A DNA stretch of 64,000 nt, taken from Verrucomicrobiia bacterium. Lineage in GTDB: Bacteria; Verrucomicrobiota; Verrucomicrobiia; Limisphaerales; CAIMTB01. Both the position numbers and the translations under genes were made by a program. The notes under the pieces were generated by a model, which ran no database searches, had not been told where the DNA came from, and saw nothing but the letters and a program-made list of their open reading frames with translations. The stretch is taken from NCBI GenBank assembly GCA_019634625.1, contig JAHCBA010000008.1, forward strand, positions 62,001-126,000, given 5' to 3'. Below are positions 28,913 to 38,230 of this stretch, one piece after another (position 1 is the first letter of the stretch; each line of letters begins with the position of its first letter).

Positions 28913-29788
28913 TCAGCGGTTCGCCCCCCCCGGTGTTCCCAGATAACGGAACAGGTCCGAATCCGCCGGCAGCAGCAGCGTGCTCCGCGTTCCCATGAAC
29001 TTCTCATACGCCTGAAGACTCCGGGTGAACCCGTAAAACTCCGGGTCCTGTCCGTAGGCTTCCGCGTAAATCCGGGTCGCCGCCCCATCCCCTTCGCCGC
29101 GCAACTGCGACGCCCTCTGCTGCGCCGTCGCCAGCAGAATGGTCTTCTCCTTGTCCGTCTCCGCGCGCAGCTTGGCCGACTCCTCCTCCCCTTCGCTCCG
29201 GTATCGCTTCGCCTCCCGCTCGCGCTCCGCCTGCATCCGCTGGTACACGCTCATCTGCACCTCCTGCGGCAGGTCGGCCCGCTTGATCCGCACATCCACC
29301 ACTTCGATCCCGAACTCCCGCGCCTTCTCCCGGGCCGTCCTCGCCACATTGTCCATGATCGTCTCCCGCTTCGGCCCGATCACCACATCGAACGTGTGGC
29401 TCGCCACCTCCCGGCGCAGCTCCGAAAACACCAGGTCGTCCAGTCGCGCCCGTGCCCCGGACTCGTCCCGGACGGTCTTGAAGAACAACAGCGGATTGTC
29501 GATCCGCCAGCGCGTCACCGGGTCCGCCACAAGGCGCTTCTTGTCCTGCGTCAGGTACTCCGCCTTCGGCGCGTCGCTCGAAAGGATCCGCCGGTCAAAC
29601 CGGTTCACCAACTGGATGAATGGCACCTTGGTCGCCAATCCCGGCTCGCGAATGGTCCGCTTGTACTCGCCAAACTGCGTGATGATCACCTGGTCCGGCT
29701 CGTCCACCGTGAAAAACACCTGCCGCCCCAGCACGACGCCAAGAAAGACCACCACCAACCCGCCCAATCCCAAAATGCGATGCTTCAT
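28913..29788 (-). CDS. hflC: Protease modulator HflC (SPFH/prohibitin family)
   Basis: A 291-residue membrane protein. One N-terminal membrane segment (LGLGGLVVVFLGVVLGRQVFF) is followed by the SPFH domain (QVIITQFGEYKRTIREPGL) and a long coiled coil (MQAEREREAKRYRSEGEEES). With HflK it forms the large ring that encloses the FtsH protease and controls its access to membrane substrates. It starts 19 bp after hflK. Confidence 0.94.
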   Translation of the reverse strand: MKHRILGLGGLVVVFLGVVLGRQVFFTVDEPDQVIITQFGEYKRTIREPGLATKVPFIQLVNRFDRRILSSDAPKAEYLTQDKKRLVADPVTRWRIDNPLLFFKTVRDESGARARLDDLVFSELRREVASHTFDVVIGPKRETIMDNVARTAREKAREFGIEVVDVRIKRADLPQEVQMSVYQRMQAEREREAKRYRSEGEEESAKLRAETDKEKTILLATAQQRASQLRGEGDGAATRIYAEAYGQDPEFYGFTRSLQAYEKFMGTRSTLLLPADSDLFRYLGTPGGANR

Positions 29789-29807
29789 GTTCAGTCTCCG
29801 TTCTCGT

Positions 29808-30863
29808 TCAACGCGGCCGTAGTACCGTCACGGCTTCCCCGATCCCCGGCACTCCCGTCCCCATCCCCGCCGCCGCCGGCTGGATCGGCAGCAACGGCAG
29901 CACCCGCTGCTGCGTCTCCGATCCCATGATCACCTTGTCGATGTTCGGCAGGATCTTCTCAACGGTCTCCAGATGCAGCCGCTCCCGGGTCACATCCTTC
30001 GCCTTCGAATACTCGTCCAGCACACTCAGAAACCGCGCCGACTCGCCCCGCGCCAGCAGCACACGCTCCTCCCGGTACCCCTCCGCCTCCCGCAGGATCC
30101 GCTCCGCCTCGCCGCGCGCCTTCGGCAGCACGTCCGCCTGGTACCCCATCGCCTGGTTGATCAAGCGCTCCTTGTCCTCCCGGGCCCGCACCACATCATG
30201 AAACGCGTCCCGCACCTGGTCCGGCGGATCCGCCGCCTGCAACCGCACCTCCGTAATGCTCAATCCCGATTCGTAATTGTCCATCAACCGTTGGATGAAC
30301 GACCGCGCATCCTCCTGCACCCGCGCCCGCTCCTCGATCATCACCTGGTCAATGGTCATCCCCCCCACCACGCTCCGCAAGGACACCTCGGTCGCCGTCC
30401 GCAAGGCCCCCTCGGGATCCCGCAACCGGAACAAATACCGCGAAGGATCCGCAATCCGGTACTGCACCACCATCTGCGCCTCCACGATGTTCTCGTCCCC
30501 CGTCAGCATCATCGCCTCCTCGTGGATGCGCTGGCCGCCGCGAAAGCCCACCTCCACCCGCCGGATCTGCTCGACGCTCACCACGTCCACCCGCTGCACC
30601 GGCCACGGCACCCGGTAGTTCAACCCGGGCTCCGTGCGGGCCGTCTCCTTCCCGAAGGTCCGTACCACCCCCACATGCCCCGGCTCGACAATGTACGCCC
30701 CCGACGCCAGCCACAGCACCACCACGGCCGCCCCTGCCAGCGCCAGCAACCCGGTCAACTGGCGCCCAGGTAGGTTCCGCCGCAGCCATTCCTGGCCCTG
30801 TTCGAGTATCTGCCCCAGTTGCTGATCCAACGGGGGTTCCTTGTCGTTGTACTTGTAACTCAT
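29808..30863 (-). CDS. hflK: Protease modulator HflK (SPFH/prohibitin family)
   Basis: A 351-residue partner of HflC. The cytoplasmic N-terminus contains LDQQLGQILEQGQEWLRR; the membrane segment is LTGLLALAGAAVVVLWLASG, then the SPFH domain (GVVRTFGKETARTEPGLNY) and a coiled coil rich in AEGYREERVLLARGE. The C-terminal tail is proline/glycine-rich. The start is ATG 30863 (MSYKYNDKEP); the longer frame upstream has no family match. Confidence 0.94.
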   Translation of the reverse strand: MSYKYNDKEPPLDQQLGQILEQGQEWLRRNLPGRQLTGLLALAGAAVVVLWLASGAYIVEPGHVGVVRTFGKETARTEPGLNYRVPWPVQRVDVVSVEQIRRVEVGFRGGQRIHEEAMMLTGDENIVEAQMVVQYRIADPSRYLFRLRDPEGALRTATEVSLRSVVGGMTIDQVMIEERARVQEDARSFIQRLMDNYESGLSITEVRLQAADPPDQVRDAFHDVVRAREDKERLINQAMGYQADVLPKARGEAERILREAEGYREERVLLARGESARFLSVLDEYSKAKDVTRERLHLETVEKILPNIDKVIMGSETQQRVLPLLPIQPAAAGMGTGVPGIGEAVTVLRPR

Positions 30864-30999
30864 GGTCGTCGATCCAGCCCATAATGGCTGCCCCGAAGGG
30901 ACTGCCAGAGCGGAGCCCAAAGTGGGTCGGACATCCGATCTGTTCAAGCGCGAACGGATCCCGTCCGCCGTTTCCTTCCCCCCGCCACCCCACTCCACC

Positions 31000-31290
31000 C
31001 TAGCTCACCGGCACCAACGAGACGCGTTCGCCCCGGTCGTTCCGCGTCACTCCCTGCGCCCGCGGATCCAACGTCAATTGCCCGTCCACCCAGAACGCAT
31101 ATCGATGGTGCCCGTGCCGCAATGCCACCGTGGCCGCCCATGCCCCGTCCGGCGTCTGCGTCATCGGATTCGCCCCCGGCTCCCACTCGTTGAAATCCCC
31201 GACCACGCTCACGGCCGTCGCCGTCTCTGCCACGCAGAAGAACCGCACCTCCCGCAGGTTCCGGTGCGCGCCATACCGTCCGGAGGTCAC
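31000..31290 (-). CDS. Small stand-alone CBM48/AMPK glycogen-binding domain protein
   Basis: A 96-residue protein that is almost wholly a CBM48 (isoamylase N-terminal / AMPK-beta) domain: VRFFCVAETATAVSVVGDFN then EWEPGANPM, GAWAATVALRHGHHRYAFWVDG and LDPRAQGVTRNDRGE. The tryptophan and lysine/arginine positions that contact glucan are partly kept. It starts with GTG, which overlaps the TGA of the gene before it (GTGA), so translation is coupled. It may target its partner to glycogen. Confidence 0.85.
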   Translation of the reverse strand: MTSGRYGAHRNLREVRFFCVAETATAVSVVGDFNEWEPGANPMTQTPDGAWAATVALRHGHHRYAFWVDGQLTLDPRAQGVTRNDRGERVSLVPVS

Positions 31291-32297
31291 GATTTTCCTC
31301 CCCGGATCACCGCCACGACCGGTCCTCCCGATCGCCGTTTCCGCCGCGGTTCAGACCCCAGCACGTTCTCGAGCACCGTCAGGGCCGCCTTGCGCACATG
31401 CTCGGACTGCTCCTCCAGGCGCCGGTACTGCTCACTCCATGCCGTCCTTGCCCCGTGCCGCTCCCGCCACAAACTCTTGAGCACCCGCTCCGTCCTCTCC
31501 ACCTGCTGGATCGCCGAGGTCAGGCTCTCCCGCCCCTCCGGCAGATCCGAAAGGTTGCCCACCGAAAACCGGGTGATGCGCCGCCCCCCGAACACCGCAT
31601 GCAGCAGCATCACCATGGTCTGCTCATACGCATACCATCGCCGCTTCAGCATCTCCCCCAGGAAGGCGTGTCCCACCGCGAAGAACTCCGACCGCGGCCG
31701 CTCGGTGTAACTCCGGATCTCCCGCGCCTCCCCCGGAAACCACGTGTACAGCAGCCCGAAGGTCCCGTGCCCGTCGATCAACTGCTTCGGATGACTCGGC
31801 TCCGTCTCGATCTCCCCGATGCACAGGTCCTGCCCCAGCTCGCAACAGATCTCCGGAAGCTCGTGCAACCGCCCCAGCACATGCCCCCCCACCGGACTCC
31901 CATAGTCGAAGTCCCCCGGAATCAACCAGTACACATCCCTCCCCCCACCCCGCTCCCACGCCATCCCCAGCCCCGCGTACCACATCTGACACGTGTCCAC
32001 AAACCACCCGTCCAGGATGTCCGAATGCGCCGCCACCACATCTCTCCGGAACGCCTCAAACCGACGGTCCCCCGCCATCCGGTGAAACGTCTTCCGATCC
32101 ATCACCGTGATCGGCCGCTGATACGTCTCCCGGTTCGCGTCCAGCCCCTCGATCATTTCGTACAACGCCTCCAGATCGCGGAAGTCCTCCCCCTGACGGT
32201 ACGGGTAGATCACCACCGGATGAATCCGCGCCGCTCCCGCCCGACGACGACCCTTCGCATCCATGGCAGTGGCCGGTTCCACCTTCGAGGAGTTCAT
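31287..32297 (-). CDS. Conserved-looking hypothetical protein coupled to a CBM48 protein
   Basis: A 336-residue cytoplasmic protein that I do not recognise. The body has an alpha/beta look: VVIYPYRQGEDFRDLEALYE, DVYWLIPGDFDYGSPVG (an acidic D-x-D-like patch), and SHPKQLIDGHGTFGLLYTWF. The C-terminal ~70 residues form a probable coiled coil (SAIQQVERTERVLKSLWRER) with a basic tail. A nucleotide-sugar or glycan enzyme is possible from the D-x-D and the CBM48 partner, but this is inference. It appears to be the first gene of the hflKC-yceI-apaG run. Confidence 0.75.
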   Translation of the reverse strand: MNSSKVEPATAMDAKGRRRAGAARIHPVVIYPYRQGEDFRDLEALYEMIEGLDANRETYQRPITVMDRKTFHRMAGDRRFEAFRRDVVAAHSDILDGWFVDTCQMWYAGLGMAWERGGGRDVYWLIPGDFDYGSPVGGHVLGRLHELPEICCELGQDLCIGEIETEPSHPKQLIDGHGTFGLLYTWFPGEAREIRSYTERPRSEFFAVGHAFLGEMLKRRWYAYEQTMVMLLHAVFGGRRITRFSVGNLSDLPEGRESLTSAIQQVERTERVLKSLWRERHGARTAWSEQYRRLEEQSEHVRKAALTVLENVLGSEPRRKRRSGGPVVAVIRGGKS

Positions 32298-32361
32298 GCG
32301 CCGAAGCTGCTCCCGTCCACCCGCACTTCCAAGCCGGATTCAAAGTCAGGTTCGAAGTGCC

Positions 32362-32490
32362 GTGCATCCCGGAGTTGTGGGGAGAGGTGCGAACTTCGCC
32401 AGGCGTCACTTCGGAGAGCCGAGTTCCACGAGGCCGCAACAGTGTGGAGCGTTGGGTTGAGGACTCGCGGAGCTCGTCCCTCCGATTCGC
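32362..32490 (+). mobile_element. MITE-like family A element, right end lost
   Basis: It begins with the full left terminal repeat GTGCATCCCGGAGTTGTGGG and continues through the core (TTCCACGAGGCCGCAACAG, GACTCGCGGAGCTCGTCCC). After CTCCGATTCGC it changes into short direct repeats of CCACTCGCCATTCC (32497-32530), so the right end is missing. It lies upstream of the gene at 31287-32297 and behind the LamG gene; the rest of 32298-32624 is unremarkable except for the terminator. Confidence 0.8.
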
Positions 32491-32560
32491 GTCTCGCCAC
32501 TCGCCATTCCCCACTCGCCATTCCCCTCTCCCCTCCTGGCAGGCGCACCCGTGGAGAATA

Positions 32561-32600
32561 AAGAAAGACCGCGGACCGGGCCCCGTGGCCCGATCCGCGG
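32561..32600 (-). terminator. Strong rho-independent terminator of the LamG gene
   Basis: A 14-bp stem, CCGCGGATCGGGCC against GGCCCGGTCCGCGG (one G-T pair), closes an ACGG loop and is followed on the minus strand by TCTTTCTTTATT. It lies 24 bp past the stop codon at 32625. Confidence 0.88.
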
Positions 32601-32624
32601 CATGGGATCTGCACCAACTCCCGC

Positions 32625-35600
32625 TCAGCGCCGCACGGCGCGCAGGAAGGTCGTCGAGTCCCCGATGGTCACGGTCAGCGGCGTCGTCGCGCCGGTCTGC
32701 ACCGTCCACGGACCGCCCACCGCCGGCGCCGTTTCCAGCACGAAGCCTTCAGGCAGCGGTTGCGGATCGGAGGTGACCGTCAGGCTGTTCCCCACCCGCG
32801 TGACGGTCAGTTTCGGGCCTTCCACCGGCTCCGCCGGGGCATCGTTGAAGTTCCAGTAGGCGACCAACCCGGCCGCGGCCGGCAGCGCCGACGGCAGGGT
32901 CCCGCCCGCCAACTGGGCCACATGGGCCGGCGTCAGCGCCGTCCGGAATACCGCGAAGTCATCCACCACCCCGCGCATCGTTGCATTGTCGGCCGGATTG
33001 AAACCGACCCACATCTGCGTGAAGTCGGTCGGCAGCGGACTGGTGTTGTACCCTTCGAGGAAGAGTTCGCCATCGATCCAGATCTGCTTCACCTCGCCCT
33101 GCTTCTGGAAAACGATGTGTCGCCATTCCTGCCACCAGGTCTGCTCCCCGCTGTAATCCGGAAATGCGTCGATCCCCTGGTTGATCCGCTGGGTCGTCCC
33201 GTCGCAGCAACCCGCCGTGTCAAAGTACAGGATGTTGTTGCTCCACGGCGCGTGCGACGAAAAACCCCGTCCTCCGCCCGAAGAGGACGGCGAAGAGGCC
33301 CAGAACAGTGCGGAGTCGGAGATCATGTACAGCTTCTGCCACGCGGCGAACGCCAGTTCATCCTGGGCTGTCGCCGCGTTCAGGAAACTCGCGTCCAGCA
33401 CATGCACCGACTGCTGCGCATTCACCATCCCAAGGTCAATGCCGAGGTCCCCGGCCTGCCCCGTCCGACCTCCTCCGGCCTCGGTGAACCGCGCCGGACC
33501 CGTCAGGAGGCCGATGCGACCCTCGATCGTATCCCGCGTGTAAGCACCCACGGTGAAACTCCAGTCCCGGGTGAGCATCTGTCCGTCCGGTCCCGGATAC
33601 GCCAGGCTCGCGGTGTGCGTCGAGCGCGCCGCGAAGATCGGGTTGGGCACGTAACGCACCGTCACCACGCCCCCTTCGAGTTGCACCGAGGCGTCCACCG
33701 GCGCCCCGTCGATGCGCAGACTGACCTGCGCCAGATTCCACGCAGCCGTTCCCTGCACGTGCGTCACCTGCACCAGATTCGGCGCCGCGGTCTGGCTGCC
33801 CGGAGCCGGCAGGATCGTCCCGAAGATCCCACCCGTTGGCATGTCATTGAAGTCCCACGCCGCCAGCACCTGCGGACTTCCCGGCAGCGCCGAGGGTGCC
33901 GACCCCTGCGCCAGGGCCCGGATCTGCGCCTCGTTGAGCGCCACCCCGAAGATCGCGAAATCATCCATCAACCCCGCCATCCGGTTGTCCGCCACCCCGG
34001 GCCCGCCACCCAGAATGAGACTGGTGAAATCCGACGGCAAAGGATCGCCCCAACCCGAATGGAACAGCTCGCCATCGATCCAGATCTCCTTGGCCTCCTT
34101 GTTCTTCACAAACACGTAGTGCCGCCAGGTCTGCCACCAGGTGGCGTCCTCATACCCCGACACCGTGTCCGCGTTCACATTCAAATTGATCCGCGTCACA
34201 TCCCCATCGCAGCACCCGGCGCTGTCGAAGTAGATCGTCTGATCCCCCCACGGCGAATGCGCCTGGAACCCTCGCGAACTGCTCGGGCTCGAGGGCGACA
34301 ACGCCCAGAACGCCGAGGCGTTCCGAACCGTGTGCAGCCTCTGCCAGAATGAGAAGGTCAGCGTGTCCTCGGCCCCCGCCCCGTTGAGGAACGTCGCATC
34401 CCCCACGCGCACCGACCCCGCCGGCGCAGTCGGGAAGTTCATCGCGAAATCCCCCGCCTGACCGCTCCGCCCCTGACCGCCCGGTGTGAACTGCGCTCCG
34501 CCCTGCAAGGTCCCCACACGCGACGCCACCTGGTCCTTGATGTACAACCCGACCGTGAACTCCCAGTCGCTGGTGGTCGGCGCCCCGCCCGCCCCGGGAT
34601 AGGTGATCGACGCCGTGTACGTCGTCAGCGGATCCAGCAGCGGACTCGGCACATACCGCAGTGTGGCCGTGCTTCCATCCATCGTCACGGTCGGTGTCAC
34701 CGCCACGCCGTTCAGCCGCAGGCTCACGTTGGATTCGCTCCAGGCCGTTCCACTGCCCAGGTTCACCACCTCGATCAGGTCCGGTCCCGCCCCCGTCGAG
34801 CCCGGCGCCGGTGTCACCCGCGTGAACTGCCCGCCCGCCGGCACGTCGTTGAAATCCCAGAAGGCCAGCAACCCCGCCGCCGCCGGAAGCGCCGACGGCG
34901 CCGTGCCGCCGTACAACTGCCCGATCTGCGCCTCCGTCAACGCACTCCCGAAGATCGCGAAGTCGTCCACCAACCCGTGGTACAATCCGCCCCCCGCGCC
35001 GTCCGACCCGATGTTCAGGTTCACGAAGTCGGTCGGCAGCGGTCCCGCCTCGTACCCCTCGAAGAAGAGCTGCCCGTTGATCCAGATCTGCTTCACCTCC
35101 GCGTTCTTCACGAAGACGAAATGGTTCCAGGTGTCCGTCCACCAGGTCGTGTCGCCGGTGTACTCCGCGAAGAACTCGACCGATTCATCGATCCGCTGCG
35201 ACACCTCGCAGCATCCCGCCGTGTCGAAGTAGATCCGGTTGTTGCTCCACGGCAGATGCACCTGCGCCCCCCGCTGCCCGTTGTTGCTCGACGGCGAGTT
35301 CGCCCAGAACACCGAACTGGCCGCGATGTCGTACTTCTTCGCCCACAGGGCGAACGTCATCCTGTCCTCCGCCGCCGCCGCGTTCAGAAACGCCGCGTCC
35401 GCCACATGCACCGGACCCGTCCCCATCCCGAAATCCACCGCGTGATCCCCCGACTGTCCCGTCCGGCCACCCCCCGAAGGCGTGAACACCGAGCCGCCTC
35501 GAAACTCGCCGATGCGTCCGGCCACCCGGTCCTGCGTCTCCAATACGAGCTGCCCCTGGGCCAACATGGAGAGGCCGGTCGCGGAAGCCGCCAAGGCGGC

Positions 35601-35651
35601 CGCCATGACCCACCTCCCCGTACAACGAAGAATGCGCTGTCGATGATACAT
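32625..35651 (-). CDS. Secreted protein with three tandem LamG (concanavalin-like) modules
   Basis: A 1008-residue exported protein; the signal core is WVMAAALAASATGLSMLAQG. Three modules of about 310 residues begin with DRVAGRIGEFRGG, DQVASRVGTLQGG and DTIEGRIGLLTGP. Each contains FLN[AG]A[AT]A.[ED], a tryptophan-rich strand, the phrase YFD[TS]AGCC[ED], the strand KQIW or KEIW with I[ND]G[QE]LF, and the end L.AFWDFND or LVAYWNFND. The adjacent Cys pair in each module may form a vicinal disulfide. A short C-terminal domain ends FLRAVRR. It probably binds polysaccharide or other surfaces. The start is ATG 35651; no neighbour is linked to it. Confidence 0.85.
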   Translation of the reverse strand: MYHRQRILRCTGRWVMAAALAASATGLSMLAQGQLVLETQDRVAGRIGEFRGGSVFTPSGGGRTGQSGDHAVDFGMGTGPVHVADAAFLNAAAAEDRMTFALWAKKYDIAASSVFWANSPSSNNGQRGAQVHLPWSNNRIYFDTAGCCEVSQRIDESVEFFAEYTGDTTWWTDTWNHFVFVKNAEVKQIWINGQLFFEGYEAGPLPTDFVNLNIGSDGAGGGLYHGLVDDFAIFGSALTEAQIGQLYGGTAPSALPAAAGLLAFWDFNDVPAGGQFTRVTPAPGSTGAGPDLIEVVNLGSGTAWSESNVSLRLNGVAVTPTVTMDGSTATLRYVPSPLLDPLTTYTASITYPGAGGAPTTSDWEFTVGLYIKDQVASRVGTLQGGAQFTPGGQGRSGQAGDFAMNFPTAPAGSVRVGDATFLNGAGAEDTLTFSFWQRLHTVRNASAFWALSPSSPSSSRGFQAHSPWGDQTIYFDSAGCCDGDVTRINLNVNADTVSGYEDATWWQTWRHYVFVKNKEAKEIWIDGELFHSGWGDPLPSDFTSLILGGGPGVADNRMAGLMDDFAIFGVALNEAQIRALAQGSAPSALPGSPQVLAAWDFNDMPTGGIFGTILPAPGSQTAAPNLVQVTHVQGTAAWNLAQVSLRIDGAPVDASVQLEGGVVTVRYVPNPIFAARSTHTASLAYPGPDGQMLTRDWSFTVGAYTRDTIEGRIGLLTGPARFTEAGGGRTGQAGDLGIDLGMVNAQQSVHVLDASFLNAATAQDELAFAAWQKLYMISDSALFWASSPSSSGGGRGFSSHAPWSNNILYFDTAGCCDGTTQRINQGIDAFPDYSGEQTWWQEWRHIVFQKQGEVKQIWIDGELFLEGYNTSPLPTDFTQMWVGFNPADNATMRGVVDDFAVFRTALTPAHVAQLAGGTLPSALPAAAGLVAYWNFNDAPAEPVEGPKLTVTRVGNSLTVTSDPQPLPEGFVLETAPAVGGPWTVQTGATTPLTVTIGDSTTFLRAVRR

Positions 35652-36318
35652 GGTTGTCTTGCTTGTCTGTGGTTGTGTTGCGTCGCGCCGCCCATCCCCC
35701 GGACGACCTGTCGTCCGCGGCGAAACCTCGGTCGCAGGCAAAGGAATAACCCTCCGCATGAGCGGAGCAGTCCCGGATGTCTGGCGAGGCACTCAACCTA
35801 GAGAAGCAACGCGACTCGGGGCAATAAGATTGCGAACCTCTGAGCGTCCCCGCCCATGGCCTCCTGGTGGAGATTTCCAACTCGTCCAGGAGTGGAGGGT
35901 TGGCGAACTTGATAAGCGGAATCGGCCCGAAAGCCCATTCTTGCCAGGTGCGTTGGAGTTGCTGGCTGCGCCGCAACGGCCCGAGGCGTGCCAGGAAGGC
36001 CTCGCCTCACACGCGGGCGAGCACATTGCGGTCCGATCCAGGCCGTTGGGTTCCCTCTCTGAGACTCTCCAAAGGATCCCGGATTCCCGCAGCCGCAAAG
36101 CACGCCGGTTTCCGCTGGGAGCCGTGTCGAGCCTGGTCGTTCTGGGACTGCTCCGGGGCCATGTGCACCTCCATCCCGTCGTGCGCCAGGCGACACGACT
36201 CAACCAGCAACATCGCCCAGCCGTGCCGCGCGATCGGCGAGTCCATGCGGTGGGGTGATCCGCACCGGCTGAGGCGAAGGCATCGGATTCCTCTACCTGT
36301 CCGGTGACCCACCGTTCG

Positions 36319-36388
36319 GCGTCCCGGCTTCAGTCGGCCACGGCCCTGCCCCACCTTCCAAACCCTCACACGCCAAAGGGTGGACACC
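36319..36388 (+). repeat. Solitary REP-like palindrome (family D)
   Basis: It contains GTCCCGGCTTCAGTCGGCC, a near-palindrome centred on CTTCAG, then a GC-rich linker with CTGCCCCACCTTCC, and ends ACACGCCAAAGGGTGGACAC. The same words occur at 44598-44690. The plan (GGCGTCCC, CTTCAG centre, inverted second part) resembles a diverged single unit of the array at 40.1-40.75 kb. Confidence 0.6.
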
Positions 36389-36390
36389 CT

Positions 36391-36434
36391 GCCGCCATCA
36401 CCCATTCCCGGATTGCTGGAATGGCTCCGGCGGC
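36391..36434 (-). other. Stable two-part hairpin downstream of nuoI
   Basis: CCATTCC pairs with GGAATGG around a 9-nt loop, and GCCGCC pairs with GGCGGC outside it. It lies 35 bp past the nuoI stop on the minus strand. There is no T-run, so it may protect the 3' end of the nuo transcript rather than terminate it. Confidence 0.45.
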
Positions 36435-36468
36435 AGGACGGCGCCAGAGGAGCAAATCCAGCCCAGCC

Positions 36469-37023
36469 CTACCCATCCCTGGCCTTCGCCTTGGCCGCCG
36501 CCTTCGCCCGTTCGGCCTCCCGCTGCGCATCGATCTCCCCGGCTTCTGTCGGGCGGATCTTCCCGAAATAGACGTTCGACCGCGCCAGCTGATGCTTGTC
36601 GTAGAGCAGGCCCCCGAACCGGTCGGTTGTGCTCAATTCAAACTCCTGATCCATCTTGATGGCCTCGAACGGGCACACCTCGACACAGATCTGGCAGCTC
36701 ATGCAGACCGAGACATCGATGTTGAACACCGCCGGATAAAACTGGGGCTTGCCCAGGTGATCCGGCTTCTTGTCCTTGCTCTTCTCGATGTAGATGCACT
36801 GCGGCGGACACTCCTTCTCGCAGATCTGGCACGCCACACACCGCAGACCCGCCGCCTCGTCCTCCCCGTCATACACGAGAAACGGAAACTGACGGAACCG
36901 CTCCCGCAACGGCACCCGTTCCTCCGGGTACTGCACCGTCGTCAACCGGTCCCGGTCGAAATACGAGCCCACAAAATTTCGCCCCGTCACCGTCAGGCCC
37001 TTGAGCAGTCCGAGTCCTAGCAT
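36469..37023 (-). CDS. nuoI: NADH-quinone oxidoreductase subunit I
   Basis: A 184-residue ferredoxin-like subunit of respiratory complex I that carries clusters N6a and N6b between the NADH arm and quinone. Both 4Fe-4S motifs are complete: CVACQICEKECP and CMSCQICVEVCP. The charged tail (AQREAERAKAAAKAKARDG) is an extension. The start is ATG 37023 (MLGLGLLKGL), 22 bp after the nuoD stop. Confidence 0.95.
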   Translation of the reverse strand: MLGLGLLKGLTVTGRNFVGSYFDRDRLTTVQYPEERVPLRERFRQFPFLVYDGEDEAAGLRCVACQICEKECPPQCIYIEKSKDKKPDHLGKPQFYPAVFNIDVSVCMSCQICVEVCPFEAIKMDQEFELSTTDRFGGLLYDKHQLARSNVYFGKIRPTEAGEIDAQREAERAKAAAKAKARDG

Positions 37024-37045
37024 GGTGTCTCGATCGGTTGGGTTC

Positions 37046-38230
37046 TCAGCGGTCCACTTCCCCAAGGACAATATCAATGCTGCCCAGGATGATCACGGTA
37101 TCCGCCACGTTGTGTCCCAGACAGAGATCCTCGAGGACCGTCAGGTTGATCAGGCTCGGTGGCCGCACCCGGTACCGGTACGGATTCGGCCCGCCATCGC
37201 TGATCAGATAGAAACCCAGCTCCCCCTTGGGCGCCTCAATCCGGCCGTACGCCTCGCCCGCCTTGGGGCGGAATCCGCGCAGCTTGGCCTTCGGATCCAT
37301 CACCGGCCCGTCCGGAATGCCATCGAGCGCCTGGCGCAGGATCGACAGCGACTCCCGCATCTCCAGGATCCGCATCATGTAGCGGTCGTACGTGTCCCCG
37401 TGGTCACCCAACGGCACCCGGAACTCGAACCGCGGATAGATGCCGTACCCGTCCACCTTGCGCAGATCGTAATCCACCCCCGTGGCCCGCAGCATCGGAC
37501 CCGTGATGCCCGCGCTGACCGCCAGTTCGGGCGACAGCACGCCCACCTGCTGGGTTCGCGCCATCAGAATCTCGTTGCCCGTCAACAAAGCCTCGAACTC
37601 GTCCAGAAACCGCGGATACCCGTCCACCACCTGCCGCACCTCCTCGATCCACCCGGACGGCACATCGCACCGGCATCCGCCGAATCGCATGTAGTTGCAC
37701 ATCATCCGCGCCCCGGTGAGGGCCTCGAACAGGTCCAGGATCCGTTCCCGCTCCCGGAAGCCGTACATCAGCGGCGTTCCCGAAGCGCCCATGTCCTGCA
37801 TCAGGAAACCCGCCAGACAGGTGTGATTCTGCAACCGCGTCAATTCTGCGGTGATGACCCGCAAATACTCCGCCCGCTCGGGCACCGCCAGCCCCGCCAG
37901 CTTCTCGACCGCCAGCGCGTACGCCCAGTTGTTGGTCAGCGAACAGAAGTAGTCGAGCCGGTCGGTGTACGGCATCGACCCCAGATACGAGGTCGATTCC
38001 GCGATCTTCTCGTGGTTCCGATGCAGATACCCGAAGACCGGCTTCAGCTTCACCACGGTCTCCCCGTCCAGCACCACATCCATCCGGAACACCCCGTGCG
38101 TCGAGGGATGCTGCGGCCCCATCGAAATCTCGATCCACGATTCGCTCCCCTCCCCCCCGCCGTCATGGACCGTCAGCAGACCGCTTCCACCCGACGTCAG
38201 GGCCTCCGAAAGCGGCGCCGATTCCCTCAC
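37046..38230 (-). CDS. nuoD: NADH-quinone oxidoreductase subunit D
   Basis: A 394-residue 49-kDa-type subunit that forms the quinone pocket with NuoB. Family words: [31 protein letters not shown] and [11 protein letters not shown]-like [14 protein letters not shown], and a C-terminus ending [12 protein letters not shown]. It starts with GTG, which overlaps the nuoC stop (GTGA, 38227-38230). NuoC and NuoD are separate proteins here, not fused. Confidence 0.96.
   Translation of the reverse strand: MRESAPLSEALTSGGSGLLTVHDGGGEGSESWIEISMGPQHPSTHGVFRMDVVLDGETVVKLKPVFGYLHRNHEKIAESTSYLGSMPYTDRLDYFCSLTNNWAYALAVEKLAGLAVPERAEYLRVITAELTRLQNHTCLAGFLMQDMGASGTPLMYGFRERERILDLFEALTGARMMCNYMRFGGCRCDVPSGWIEEVRQVVDGYPRFLDEFEALLTGNEILMARTQQVGVLSPELAVSAGITGPMLRATGVDYDLRKVDGYGIYPRFEFRVPLGDHGDTYDRYMMRILEMRESLSILRQALDGIPDGPVMDPKAKLRGFRPKAGEAYGRIEAPKGELGFYLISDGGPNPYRYRVRPPSLINLTVLEDLCLGHNVADTVIILGSIDIVLGEVDR

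Larger units (their letters stand above)
35652..36468. other. Long intergenic region without a recognisable gene
   Basis: 817 bp between the LamG gene start and the nuoI stop. GC is lower than in coding DNA. Several overlapping frames of 100-260 codons exist but none has a ribosome site, a normal codon pattern or a family resemblance; the minus-strand stretch WQEWAFGPIPLIKFANPPLL (about 35,850-35,950) looks protein-like and could be a decayed gene. The last 150 bp hold a solitary REP-like repeat and a stable hairpin behind nuoI. Confidence 0.5.

Noticed and set aside
27856-29088. Long N-terminal extension of ApaG
   Set aside because: Gly/Asp-rich shadow of yceI and the small membrane protein gene.
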